A stretch of 17,556 bases of DNA from Sulfurimonas sp. GTDB taxonomy: Bacteria > Campylobacterota > Campylobacteria > Campylobacterales > Sulfurimonadaceae. Every line of letters starts with the position of its first letter. Position 1 is the first letter of the stretch. The notes beneath the pieces are model-generated. The model was not told the DNA's origin, ran no database searches, and saw only the letters and a list, made by a program, of their open reading frames with translations. A program made the position numbers and the translations under genes. Shown piece by piece: positions 6,379 to 14,556 of this stretch. The DNA lies in assembly GCA_027063295.1 (NCBI GenBank), contig JAMORZ010000024.1, positions 1 through 17,556 of the forward strand. Reading direction: 5' to 3'.

Positions 6379-7272
6379 TTATCTCTTTTTATTTGTCGAT
6401 ACGAGTATGCCACCCAATACAATAAGCGCAATCCCCATAAAGCTTAAAATATCAGGAAATTTATCTCCAAGTAAATAGCCAAAACCTATGGCAAATGGGA
6501 TATTTGTATAGCTTATCACTCCGATAATACTTAAAGTTGAAGAGGAGTATGCTTTGGTTAAAAACCACTGTGAAAGGGTAGAGATGAGTGCCATAAAAGC
6601 TATCATAAGCCAGATTTTCAGTGAACTTGGCACAATAAATGTGGGGAATAAAAACTCCAAAGCAGTTGGTGGAGTGATGTGTGGTGCAACAACAAACAAA
6701 AGAGCAGGAAGAAGTGAGCCAACTCCCACAAAAGAGAGCACAATCACACGAGAGTCATAGATATCTTTGATCTTTTTGATAGTGGTGTATGCAGCTGCAG
6801 CAAAAAAACCACCAAATACACCCAAGATATGCTCATAAGAGATACTCATACCAAAAGGTTTTGCGATAAAAACAACACCCAAAAACCCAACCATCAAAGC
6901 AAAGAGTGTTCTTTTACTAAGATACTCCCCTAAAAGGTAGTATGCCAAAAGTGCTACAAACAAAGGGGATGTTTTATTAAGGGTTATCGCTTCACCAAGC
7001 GGGATGGTTGTGATGGTGTAAAAAAAGAGTATCATCGCAACAAAACCAAAAAAACCACGAGTAAAAAGCAGGTGCAGTTTTCCACCTGTGAGTTTTGGCG
7101 GAGTGTGTTTGAGGGCATACAAGATCAAAAATACCCCTATCATATTTCTAAAAAACACTATCTCCAAAGCTGAGAGCTCACTTGAGAGCATCTTTGCCAA
7201 AGCACCATTCATCGCAGAGATGAGTGCAGAAGCGAGCATAAAGAGCACACCTTTATCTACTTTAGTCAGCAT
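6379..7272 (-). CDS. EamA/DMT-superfamily transporter
   Basis: 297 residues from the ATG at 7272, with about 10 hydrophobic segments arranged as two EamA halves. Visible features include the first-half FFRNMIGVFLI and TTIPLGEAITLNKTSPLF and the second-half repeat ISTLSQWFLTKAYS, followed by a short basic C-terminus (STNKKR). These are typical of inner-membrane drug/metabolite exporters of the RhaT/YdcZ-like superfamily. The substrate cannot be predicted. The start is set by an AGAGGAAGT Shine-Dalgarno directly upstream; a longer frame with a GTG at 7329 would lie deep inside the helicase gene. The first 7 bases overlap the helicase stop, suggesting coupled translation. Confidence 0.88.
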   Translation of the reverse strand: MLTKVDKGVLFMLASALISAMNGALAKMLSSELSALEIVFFRNMIGVFLILYALKHTPPKLTGGKLHLLFTRGFFGFVAMILFFYTITTIPLGEAITLNKTSPLFVALLAYYLLGEYLSKRTLFALMVGFLGVVFIAKPFGMSISYEHILGVFGGFFAAAAYTTIKKIKDIYDSRVIVLSFVGVGSLLPALLFVVAPHITPPTALEFLFPTFIVPSSLKIWLMIAFMALISTLSQWFLTKAYSSSTLSIIGVISYTNIPFAIGFGYLLGDKFPDILSFMGIALIVLGGILVSTNKKR

Positions 7273-8531
7273 ACTTCCTCTTTTACAAACTGCATCGCTT
7301 TTTGGTTGACATAAGCGAGGTTGTACCACTGCGTTTGTGGGGCGATGAGGGTGAGGTTTTTTGGGTTTGAACTTCTTGAGAGCGCTACATAAAACTGTGA
7401 GGGGGCAAATATCTCGTTGGTTTGGATCACAAGATCCTCTATGCTCATCCCTTGAGATTTGTGTATGGTGATACCAAATGCAAGTTTGATAGGAAACTGA
7501 TAGATACTCAAAAGACTCTCTTCTTGCATCTCAATGCCTGAAGATGTTTTTGTCTCCACCCACTGTGTTTTGCTTTGTTCTTGTACCTCTAGCTTGACAA
7601 CTTTGCCATCACTCTTTTGCACATACACATAATTTTCATCGATATTTATCACCTCACCCCTCTCACCATTGAAATAGTTCCATGCGTTTCTTGTAAAGAG
7701 CACGGGTGCTCCGATTTTCAGTGCTAACTCTTTTTCTATACGGGCATCTTGGATGAAACGGTGCACCTCTTTATCTGAGAGTGTTTTTTTGTGTTTGATA
7801 ATCTGAGCTTCTTTGATAAAAAGCTCCCCTTCAATTTTATCAAGCTCTATACGGTTGTGGTGTGTAGCTGAGTTGTTTTTGCCAAACAAAAATGTAAAAC
7901 GGCTCAAATCGTGCGGAAGGGGTTTTATAAACTCATTGAGCGCATAGTGAGTTTGCTCATCTATGAGACCAAAACGTACATTGTGAAGTATCTCAATAAA
8001 GGCTTTATCATCTGTTCTAAAGATATGTGTCAGCTCAATCTTTACAAACTCCATAGCACTCCAAGCTTGACTCTCAAATGCAAAAAACACCTCATCAGCT
8101 CCCCGCACCACAGGTGGGAGCTGTAAAAAGTCACCCACAACAAGTACAACCCCACTAAACTCACACTGCTTCAAACGCAGTGCTATCATCTCAAAAAGAT
8201 CTGCACTCACCATAGAGATCTCATCTATCACTATCAACTCTATTGAGGCGAGGAGTTTTTTTATCTTTTTTTTGGGTTGGAGTTTGCCATTTTGTTCAAG
8301 CTCCTCTAAATCTTGTGCGATCCCAAGATCCAAAAAGCTATGCAGAGTCTGCCCACCAATAAGTGTCGCTGCCATACCTGTTGAGGCAAGTTTGGCAACT
8401 TTTTTTGCTTCTGCTTCAAAATGTTTTATAACCTGAGTGGTGATTGTGGTCTTACCCACCCCTGCTCCACCTGTGAGAAAAACATTTTGGTTGTTTTGAA
8501 GCTTATCGATGGTAACACTTAGGTAATTCAT
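7266..8531 (-). CDS. PIF1-like superfamily 1 DNA helicase
   Basis: 421 residues. Helicase motifs in order: Walker A GGAGVGKT (21-28), Walker B VIDEIS (101-106), GDFLQLPPV (133-141), HIFRTDD (169-175), HKSQGMS (357-363) and YVALSR (381-386). GDFLQLPP and the SQG...ALSR pair are typical of PIF1/RecD2-like 5'-3' helicases. It is shorter than RecD2 and has no nuclease or extra N-terminal domain, so a stand-alone PIF1-type role in replication-fork or structured-DNA processing is the best guess. No Shine-Dalgarno is seen; a small palindrome (CGATA-3-TATCG) abuts the start codon instead. It overlaps the downstream EamA gene by 7 bases, although a functional link is not obvious. Confidence 0.88.
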   Translation of the reverse strand: MNYLSVTIDKLQNNQNVFLTGGAGVGKTTITTQVIKHFEAEAKKVAKLASTGMAATLIGGQTLHSFLDLGIAQDLEELEQNGKLQPKKKIKKLLASIELIVIDEISMVSADLFEMIALRLKQCEFSGVVLVVGDFLQLPPVVRGADEVFFAFESQAWSAMEFVKIELTHIFRTDDKAFIEILHNVRFGLIDEQTHYALNEFIKPLPHDLSRFTFLFGKNNSATHHNRIELDKIEGELFIKEAQIIKHKKTLSDKEVHRFIQDARIEKELALKIGAPVLFTRNAWNYFNGERGEVINIDENYVYVQKSDGKVVKLEVQEQSKTQWVETKTSSGIEMQEESLLSIYQFPIKLAFGITIHKSQGMSIEDLVIQTNEIFAPSQFYVALSRSSNPKNLTLIAPQTQWYNLAYVNQKAMQFVKEEVC

Positions 8532-8552
8532 GACGATATTTTATCGAGTTTT

Positions 8553-8558
8553 ACTATA
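8553..8558 (-). promoter_or_regulatory. Possible -10 box of the helicase gene
   Basis: TATAGT on the reverse strand, about 22 bases upstream of the helicase ATG. The implied leader is only about 15 bases and lacks a Shine-Dalgarno. It faces away from the TATAAT of the divergent cyclase gene, about 20 bases off. Confidence 0.45.
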
Positions 8559-8576
8559 AAGTCAGATAAACTTATA

Positions 8577-8582
8577 TATAAT
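8577..8582 (+). promoter_or_regulatory. -10 box (TATAAT) of the REC-REC-GGDEF gene
   Basis: TATAAT in the context ATATAATTGCAGC, giving an expected start near 8589 and a leader of about 22 bases with a GGTGAAAG Shine-Dalgarno before the ATG at 8611. Confidence 0.65.
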
Positions 8583-8610
8583 TGCAGCATATTTTATGGA
8601 ATGGTGAAAG

Positions 8611-9855
8611 ATGGAAAGAATACTTGTAGTAGAAGACAACAAAGCTCTAGCAAATCTTATGACAAAGAAATTAAAAGATTCACTTCATTTTGAGGTCGAT
8701 GTTGCTTACAAACTCTCCGAAGCAAAACTATTTCTTCATAAATATCAATACTTTGTCACTCTCTTGGATATCAACCTTCCAGATGCTCCAAATGGGGAAG
8801 TTGTCGACTATGTTCTAGAAAAAGGGCAACATGCCATTGTACTAAGTGGCAACATCGATAAAGAGTTCCGTAAAAAGATGCTTCAAAAAAACATCATTGA
8901 CTATGTTAACAAAGGTGGTATTGATGATATCAACTACATCATCTCAACGATTGAACGTCTTTACAAAAACCAAAAACACAAAGTACTTGTAGTTGATGAC
9001 TCTATGGTGTTTCGTAAACAGATGGAGGGTTTTTTAACAAACCTTTTTTATAAAGTCTATACTGTTGCTCACGGTGAAGAAGCACTGGGGATGCTTCAGG
9101 CACACCCTGAGATATCTCTTATCATCACAGACTACAATATGCCTGTTATGAATGGTCTTGAACTTGTACATGAAGTGCGTCGAGATAAAACAAAAAATGA
9201 TCTTTGTATCATCGCTATCTCTGGCAATAATGATGAAGAGGTAAATGCCCTGTTCTTAAAATATGGAGCAAACGACTACATCAAAAAACCTTTTTCTAAA
9301 GAGGAGTTTTCTTGTCGTGTTAACAATTCTGTCGAAGCACTTGAAAATATCCATATCATCACAAACCATGCAAATCGTGACTACCTTACAGGACTTTATA
9401 ACCGTCGATATTTCTACGAGAGCATGGAAGCATACATGCAAGAGTGTGCAGATAGTGCAGAAAAATTTGCCGTTGCTATAATAGATATTGATCACTTTAA
9501 AAAGATTAACGATAATTTTGGACACGATGTGGGAGATAAAATTATCATTCACCTTGCAGATATCTTACGTTCTGGAACAAGCCACAGAGACCTTGTATCA
9601 CGTTTTGGTGGTGAGGAGTTTTGTGTTGTTCTTAAGAACATAAACCGTTACAGTGCAAATGATATCTTTGAGAGGATTAGACAAGAGGTAGAAGAATCTT
9701 CTCTACAAACACCAGATGGTGAGTTTGTAAAATTTACAGTCTCCATAGGAGCAACGATTCATGGTGAAGATACACTTCACGACACAATAAACACAGCAGA
9801 TATGATGCTCTATAAAGCCAAAAACAGTGGAAGAAACCAAGTTGTTTTTGAATAG
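8611..9855 (+). CDS. Response regulator diguanylate cyclase (REC-REC-GGDEF)
   Basis: 414 residues: REC1 (about 1-115), REC2 (about 123-240) and GGDEF (about 250-414). REC1 has the acidic pair E8/D9, phosphoacceptor D53, S79 and K101. REC2 has D129/D130, D174, S204 and K226, so both look able to accept phosphate. The cyclase active site GGEEF (333-337) is intact, with DIDHFKKIND (292-301) for metal and substrate binding, so it should make cyclic di-GMP. The inhibitory I-site position (RxxD) is degenerate, with S324 in place of Arg before D327. The domain order is that of PleD and of Campylobacter CbrR. No histidine kinase is adjacent. It ends one base before the convergent VWA gene. Confidence 0.93.
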   Translation: MERILVVEDNKALANLMTKKLKDSLHFEVDVAYKLSEAKLFLHKYQYFVTLLDINLPDAPNGEVVDYVLEKGQHAIVLSGNIDKEFRKKMLQKNIIDYVNKGGIDDINYIISTIERLYKNQKHKVLVVDDSMVFRKQMEGFLTNLFYKVYTVAHGEEALGMLQAHPEISLIITDYNMPVMNGLELVHEVRRDKTKNDLCIIAISGNNDEEVNALFLKYGANDYIKKPFSKEEFSCRVNNSVEALENIHIITNHANRDYLTGLYNRRYFYESMEAYMQECADSAEKFAVAIIDIDHFKKINDNFGHDVGDKIIIHLADILRSGTSHRDLVSRFGGEEFCVVLKNINRYSANDIFERIRQEVEESSLQTPDGEFVKFTVSIGATIHGEDTLHDTINTADMMLYKAKNSGRNQVVFE

Positions 9856-9856
9856 A

Positions 9857-10954
9857 TCACAGCACTATAACCTCTCCAAATGGCAACCTCTCAACTTCGC
9901 TAAGTGAAGCTGTAATCCACTTTACATCATAGATGGGCTCTTCTTGGGGGAATACACCCTCAAGATCACTAAAATAAAGCAATAGTTTTACATCTCTTAA
10001 TTCCCTCTCTATAAACTCAAAGACAGGACGAAAATCTGTTCCCCCACCCCCTTTGAGTTCCACTTCCAAAGACTCACCTGCATAAAATGTTTTGTGAAAA
10101 AGAATAGATTCATCACAAACTAAAATATCTATTTCATAGTTTTTTGCCATTGCCATGATAGAGGTAACTTCACTTAAAAACTCACCAAGCAAAACCTCAT
10201 CAACCGATCCAGATGTATCGATAGCGATAACAAGAGAGAACTTTTCCCCTACACTTGCAGGAAGATATATCCCTTTATAGAGCAGTTTTTTACTTGGTGG
10301 CATCATCACATAATCATCTTTTATAAATCTATCTAGTGCCATATACAACTCATCTTGCCATGAAATCTTAGAGCTCTCTTGAAGATGAAAAAATCTCTCA
10401 ATATCAACAGGGGCTTCACCTTGAAGTAACTCATGCTCTAAAAGTTTCTTTGCCTCTTCAAAAAAAAGTTGCTCCTCTAAAAGTTGTTCTTGTGTTTGTT
10501 CTTCTGATTGAGTATCATCATTTTCATCAGATTCATACTCTAACTCATCTCTGAGTATCTCACTTTTTAACTCTTCATAGATCTCCTCTGCATACATTCC
10601 ATGAAAACGTTCTTGGTATTTTATACCTTGAGGGGGTTTCATCCCATTTTGTATCAACATATCATTGATAGCAATATCACTTGCCATCTGCCAAAGCCAA
10701 TTACTGCGTTTAAGTTTTCTTTGTTGATGTGCTAAAGAGGCATGAAGTGCTCCATTTGCAAGAATAAATGTGATCTCATCGAGCGATAAACCTTGCATAT
10801 AATCTCGAGAAAACTCCAACTTCACACCATCACTCATAAATGTTTTTCTATCATCATTACTAATTAGTGAGAGTTTTGAAGCGAGTGTACCAAAATAAGG
10901 ATACTCTACAATTAGTTTTGATTTTGCCTGAGAGATTTTCTCAAAAATATCCAT
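9857..10954 (-). CDS. VWA domain protein with DUF2201-type N-terminal domain
   Basis: 365 residues. The N-terminal part (1-125) resembles the putative metallopeptidase domain of DUF2201 proteins (LHASLAH at 70-76, WLWQMASDIAIND at 86-98). The HExxH expected at 67-71 reads N-G-A-L-H, so the catalytic residues appear lost. A very acidic Glu/Gln-rich linker (134-180) follows. The C-terminal VWA-like domain has the MIDAS pattern D246-x-S-x-S250, T306 in GGGGTDFRP and D330 in YFSD, all intact for metal binding. It starts 2 bases after the MoxR-type ATPase gene with only a weak Shine-Dalgarno, so it is coupled to it. Such ATPase-VWA pairs usually act as chaperone-like machines that remodel a target protein; the target here is unknown. 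Confidence 0.85.
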   Translation of the reverse strand: MDIFEKISQAKSKLIVEYPYFGTLASKLSLISNDDRKTFMSDGVKLEFSRDYMQGLSLDEITFILANGALHASLAHQQRKLKRSNWLWQMASDIAINDMLIQNGMKPPQGIKYQERFHGMYAEEIYEELKSEILRDELEYESDENDDTQSEEQTQEQLLEEQLFFEEAKKLLEHELLQGEAPVDIERFFHLQESSKISWQDELYMALDRFIKDDYVMMPPSKKLLYKGIYLPASVGEKFSLVIAIDTSGSVDEVLLGEFLSEVTSIMAMAKNYEIDILVCDESILFHKTFYAGESLEVELKGGGGTDFRPVFEFIERELRDVKLLLYFSDLEGVFPQEEPIYDVKWITASLSEVERLPFGEVIVL

Positions 10955-10956
10955 AA

Positions 10957-11946
10957 CTATGCCAACAGATATGCAAACTTTTCAACCCATAGATCAAAAG
11001 CTTGACTCATCTGCATATCAACACCTGAGCGTTGTAAATCTTGTACAATTAAAACAGCAAATTCACTTTGAAGATTCAAGGTGTAGTGTAAAACATTATC
11101 AAGATACTCTTTGTTTTGTAATACACCTGCAACAAGCATACTGCTTAGTACATACAGTGTATCTACCTCATCACTATACTGATAAGATTTTCCCTCTAAG
11201 ATAGCATCAACATCAGGAAGTTTTTGTGCAACTTTTAAAAAAGATACAAAATCTACACCAACCTCTTTACCAACAGCTCCACAGATACTATCAAGCAACA
11301 ACGAGCTCTCAATCGAACTTTTTAAAATCTTATCAACATACTCCCACGAACGAGGTGTAGCAAAACTTTTTTCATCACTTTTAGGATCAAAATTAAAAAG
11401 TGCCTCTTTTCGATACCCTAAAAATGCTATCAATCGTGGATCTATCCCATTTTGATATGCCCACTCTCTCCAATCATCACTATCAACCTCCATCTCAAAA
11501 TGAACAAACCTATTTGCTAAAGGTGCAGGCATTTTGTATGTCACACCTCTGTCTGTTTGTCTATTACCAGCAGCAACTATTGCCCATCCATCAGGAAGTT
11601 TATACTCACCCACTGCACGATCAAGTATCAACTGATATGCACTTGCTTGAAGTGCAGGTGGAGCAACATTGAGCTCATCTAAAAAAAGGATTCCCTTCCC
11701 ATCTCGAGGCAAAAAAGCTGGAGGAGCCCAAAGTGCACTATGAGTCTCTTTGTCATAAAAAGGTATCCCTTTTAAATCTGTAGGATCCATAAGAGCTAAA
11801 CGCAGATCAATAAATGCAACCTCTTTACTCTTTGCTATCTCTTTTATGATGGAAGATTTTCCAATACCTGGTGCACCCCATAAGAATGTAGGAATTTTTT
11901 GTTCTACAAGTGTACTTATACTTTTTGTTATCTCAGATGCTTTCAT
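10957..11946 (-). CDS. MoxR-type AAA+ ATPase
   Basis: 329 residues. AAA+ motifs: Walker A GAPGIGKS (24-31), Walker B ILFLDEL (86-92), sensor-1 N128 in AAGNRQ and arginine-finger candidate R146 in LANRF. The segment DLRLALMDPTDLKG (47-60) followed by WAPPAFLP is typical of the MoxR branch that is paired with VWA proteins. It presumably forms a ring that uses ATP to remodel a substrate presented by the neighbouring VWA protein. The AAGGAAC Shine-Dalgarno overlaps the stop codon of the repeat-protein gene upstream, 8 bases away, and the VWA gene begins 2 bases downstream, so the three form one translation-coupled operon. Confidence 0.92.
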   Translation of the reverse strand: MKASEITKSISTLVEQKIPTFLWGAPGIGKSSIIKEIAKSKEVAFIDLRLALMDPTDLKGIPFYDKETHSALWAPPAFLPRDGKGILFLDELNVAPPALQASAYQLILDRAVGEYKLPDGWAIVAAGNRQTDRGVTYKMPAPLANRFVHFEMEVDSDDWREWAYQNGIDPRLIAFLGYRKEALFNFDPKSDEKSFATPRSWEYVDKILKSSIESSLLLDSICGAVGKEVGVDFVSFLKVAQKLPDVDAILEGKSYQYSDEVDTLYVLSSMLVAGVLQNKEYLDNVLHYTLNLQSEFAVLIVQDLQRSGVDMQMSQAFDLWVEKFAYLLA

Positions 11947-11954
11947 TATGTTCC

Positions 11955-13127
11955 TTATATGATCCAGCCGATATTATGGCTTTGTATATGTTTACCAAAT
12001 GCTGCGTTCGTTTTAACATACCTTTCATATCGGCTATCTAGTTGTAACTGATACAAAATCTCAACAGGTGTGTTTTCATTTTTTGCTAGAGAGTCAAGAT
12101 AAATACCTTTTTCATATATCTTTTGCAAGAACTCCTGCGGTGCAACAGGGTTTTGAAGTAAAACTTGTTGTAAAGACTCATCTTCTTTTGTTTCTAGTAA
12201 CCAAAATAACTCAATATCAAGAGCACTATTTTGTGCTAATGCCATAAAAATTTCTTGCTTATCTCGCATAAACAGTTGATACTGCATCTCTTTACTTAGT
12301 GAAGTGTTATGAGCAAGAGCTACATCCAACTGCATCTCCAAACATCTTTGAAATAACTCACTATCCAGAATTCTGTAGTGTGCTATATTTTCTTTATATA
12401 TCTCTTTATTTAAAAACAGATCAACTAACTCTAAAGTCAGCTTGGTATTTAAAGAGAGTGCCTCATCAATATACTCTTGAGATTTTTTATGTAACTGTAG
12501 CTGGAGTGAGCCATCTGCATAATGATTTAATGCTAGTGCATGAAATATTTTAGGATGCAATTTTGATGGCTCTAAATCTATAATTGCCTCCAACACATCA
12601 TTGCGTTTTGTTTTTGAGATAAGATGGATAAACCCTGTTGTTGCATACTCGACATTATGATTTCTTTCAATATTTTCATAAAATCTTTTAATAAACGCAG
12701 CACTTACATCACGATTTGAGTCATTATCAAAAAAATCTTCACCACCCCAGTTATACATCTTTATCAACTGAAAAAAAAGTGTATCACTAATGCAGCTGTT
12801 CATAATAAAGCTTTTTAAACGCTCCTTGTCACGGGAGAGTTTTAAACTCATCAGTAAATTTCTTTCATTGATATTTTCAACTAATATTTTCTCAAACTGA
12901 TCGATAGATATCGTTTTGATACCCAACTCCTCATAAAGCTGATCACTTTTATTTTGTTCATAAGGGTTCATCATTCTACCCTCTATGATAAGTGTCACAT
13001 CCGATGTCGCTTCATCAAGCACGATCAAGTTGTGATGGCTTAATTGAAGTTCAAACTCTTGATATGAAAAAGCTCGTGGTTTTCCAAACATCAAAATTGT
13101 TTCATTTTGTAAACTTTGTAAATTCAT
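11955..13127 (-). CDS. Unrecognised protein: BRCT-like N-terminus and LRV-like repeats
   Basis: 390 residues from the ATG at 13127 (396 if an in-frame ATG at 13145 is used). I do not recognise a named family. The first 85 residues alternate strands and helices like a BRCT domain, with VTLIIEGRMM and an ending GIKTISIDQFEKIL. Residues 220 to 380 hold degenerate repeats of about 25 residues with the core A-L-A-x-N-x-x-x-x-x-E-x-x-x-x-L, such as ALAHNTSLSKEM, ALAQNSALDIELF, LLQNPVAPQEFL and LAKNENTPVEIL. This matches the leucine-rich-repeat-variant (LRV) pattern of protein-binding solenoids. No catalytic motif or membrane segment is seen. It heads the operon with the MoxR-type ATPase and VWA genes, so it may be their adaptor or client. 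Neither start has a Shine-Dalgarno; the promoter position favours 13127. Confidence 0.75.
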   Translation of the reverse strand: MNLQSLQNETILMFGKPRAFSYQEFELQLSHHNLIVLDEATSDVTLIIEGRMMNPYEQNKSDQLYEELGIKTISIDQFEKILVENINERNLLMSLKLSRDKERLKSFIMNSCISDTLFFQLIKMYNWGGEDFFDNDSNRDVSAAFIKRFYENIERNHNVEYATTGFIHLISKTKRNDVLEAIIDLEPSKLHPKIFHALALNHYADGSLQLQLHKKSQEYIDEALSLNTKLTLELVDLFLNKEIYKENIAHYRILDSELFQRCLEMQLDVALAHNTSLSKEMQYQLFMRDKQEIFMALAQNSALDIELFWLLETKEDESLQQVLLQNPVAPQEFLQKIYEKGIYLDSLAKNENTPVEILYQLQLDSRYERYVKTNAAFGKHIQSHNIGWII

Positions 13128-13134
13128 AACACAA

Positions 13135-13140
13135 ATTATA
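13135..13140 (-). promoter_or_regulatory. -10 box (TATAAT) of the repeat protein-MoxR-VWA operon
   Basis: A perfect TATAAT on the reverse strand. Transcription would begin near 13128, directly at the ATG at 13127, which predicts a leaderless mRNA. The more upstream ATG (13145) would lie outside such a transcript. Confidence 0.55.
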
Positions 13141-13180
13141 CTCATATATTTTAATGCACTGCTTATTTAAAAACAGCTAC

Positions 13181-13186
13181 TATAAT
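13181..13186 (+). promoter_or_regulatory. -10 box (TATAAT) of nhaA
   Basis: TATAAT in CTACTATAATACC with an expected start near 13193. That leaves about 21 bases of leader with an AAGG Shine-Dalgarno before the ATG at 13214, and argues against the TTG at 13196 as start codon. Confidence 0.65.
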
Positions 13187-13213
13187 ACCTAAAGATTGAA
13201 ACAAGGTATATCT

Positions 13214-14545
13214 ATGAAACTTTATGCACCATGGGAAAAAGCATTCCAACGTATCAGTACCCCTTTTGAGCACTTTATCCACTCACAAACAACAACTGGT
13301 CTGGTTCTTATGTTGATGACCGTGATTGCTCTTGTTATAGCAAACTCACCATTTGTAGATCTCTACAACCATTTTTTTCACACAAAGATCGACTTTAATG
13401 TTGGGGAGTGGAAACTCTCACATACCCTACATCATTGGATAAATGATGGACTAATGGCTATTTTCTTCTTTATGGTTGGACTTGAAATTAAAAGGGAAAT
13501 TCTTATTGGAGAACTCTCAAACATCAAAGTAGCTATCTTGCCTATCTTAGCAGCTATTGGGGGGATGGTGCTTCCTGCTCTTATCTTTAGCTACATTAAC
13601 ATGGGTACTGAAGGTGCTTCTGGATGGGGTATCCCTATGGCAACAGATATTGCATTTGCCATAAGTGTCTTAGTTCTTTTAGGCAAGAGGGTATCTCCAG
13701 CACTTGTAACATTTTTAGTAGCCCTTGCAATTGTTGATGATCTTGGAGCTGTCAGTGTGATTGCACTATTTTATACAGATACTATCAATATGCTTCCCCT
13801 CTTTCTTGCTGGTGTTATGTTTGTTGTTATGATCATCTTTAATCGTTTTGGTATCCATGCTATTTTACCCTACTTTATCGTTGGGGTATTTATGTGGTTT
13901 TTTATGCTTGAATCTGGTGTACATGCGACCATCGCTGGTGTTTTAGCTGCGATGAGTATCCCATCTCGTCCAAAGATTGCACCCATCTCATTTACAAACC
14001 ATACACGCAATCTACTCGATGAGTATGATAACTACCCAATCGCAACAGATCACACTATGCATGAAAAACAAAAAGCGATCTTACTCAACATAAAAGATAC
14101 TATAGATGCAGTCAGTACACCATCTGCAAGACTTGAACATGATCTGCATCTTCCTGTAAGTTTGGTTATTATTCCTATTTTTGCTTTGGCAAATGCTGGT
14201 ATAAGTATCGATTTTGGTTCTATTGGATCAACTATTTTAGAACCTGTCTCCTTAGGTGTTATGTTAGGTCTTGTTATAGGAAAAGTACTTGGTATTGCAG
14301 GGACAGCATGGGTTGCAACAAAGCTAAAAATTGCCTCTCTTCCCAAAGGAAGCAGTATGAGTCAAGTCTTTGGTGTGGCATTTCTTGGGGGTATCGGTTT
14401 TACTATGAGTATTTTCGTTGCTGATCTTGCTTATGTTAACAATGATCCTCTCATATTTCAAGCAAAAGTTGGAATTCTCTGTGCTTCCCTATTTTCAGGA
14501 CTTTTTGGGTACATTTGGCTTCGATATATTGCAAGTAAAGATTAA
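13214..14545 (+). CDS. nhaA: Na+/H+ antiporter NhaA
   Basis: 443 residues from the ATG at 13214, with about 12 membrane segments. It exchanges internal Na+ for external H+ across the inner membrane. The transport-site acids are visible: D145 in MATDIAFA (E. coli D133) and the pair D175-D176 in AIVDDLGAV (E. coli D163-D164). The pH-sensor-region His237 in SGVHATIAG is also present. A hydrophilic insertion of about 60 residues (255-315, with TNHTRNLLDEYDNY) lies before the last membrane bundle; longer NhaA versions of this kind occur in several marine and Campylobacterota bacteria. It starts after an AAGG Shine-Dalgarno and has its own promoter, so it appears to be monocistronic. Confidence 0.96.
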   Translation: MKLYAPWEKAFQRISTPFEHFIHSQTTTGLVLMLMTVIALVIANSPFVDLYNHFFHTKIDFNVGEWKLSHTLHHWINDGLMAIFFFMVGLEIKREILIGELSNIKVAILPILAAIGGMVLPALIFSYINMGTEGASGWGIPMATDIAFAISVLVLLGKRVSPALVTFLVALAIVDDLGAVSVIALFYTDTINMLPLFLAGVMFVVMIIFNRFGIHAILPYFIVGVFMWFFMLESGVHATIAGVLAAMSIPSRPKIAPISFTNHTRNLLDEYDNYPIATDHTMHEKQKAILLNIKDTIDAVSTPSARLEHDLHLPVSLVIIPIFALANAGISIDFGSIGSTILEPVSLGVMLGLVIGKVLGIAGTAWVATKLKIASLPKGSSMSQVFGVAFLGGIGFTMSIFVADLAYVNNDPLIFQAKVGILCASLFSGLFGYIWLRYIASKD

Positions 14546-14556
14546 GCTAAAAAGCA

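Noticed and set aside
7273..7329. Longer EamA permease start (GTG at 7329)
   Set aside because: The extension lies inside the helicase gene and is not hydrophobic, whereas the ATG at 7272 follows a strong Shine-Dalgarno and begins just before the first membrane segment.
9256..9552. Leftward open frame opposite the cyclase gene
   Set aside because: It is a shadow of the REC2/GGDEF coding sequence with a Cys- and Ile-rich translation and no start signals.
10290..10560. Low-complexity acidic stretch in the VWA gene as a sign of frameshift or repeat expansion
   Set aside because: The frame is continuous on both sides into clear domains, so it is an ordinary Glu/Gln-rich linker.
13196..13213. 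TTG start for nhaA at 13196
   Set aside because: It would fall about 3 bases after the predicted transcript start and has no Shine-Dalgarno; the ATG at 13214 has both.
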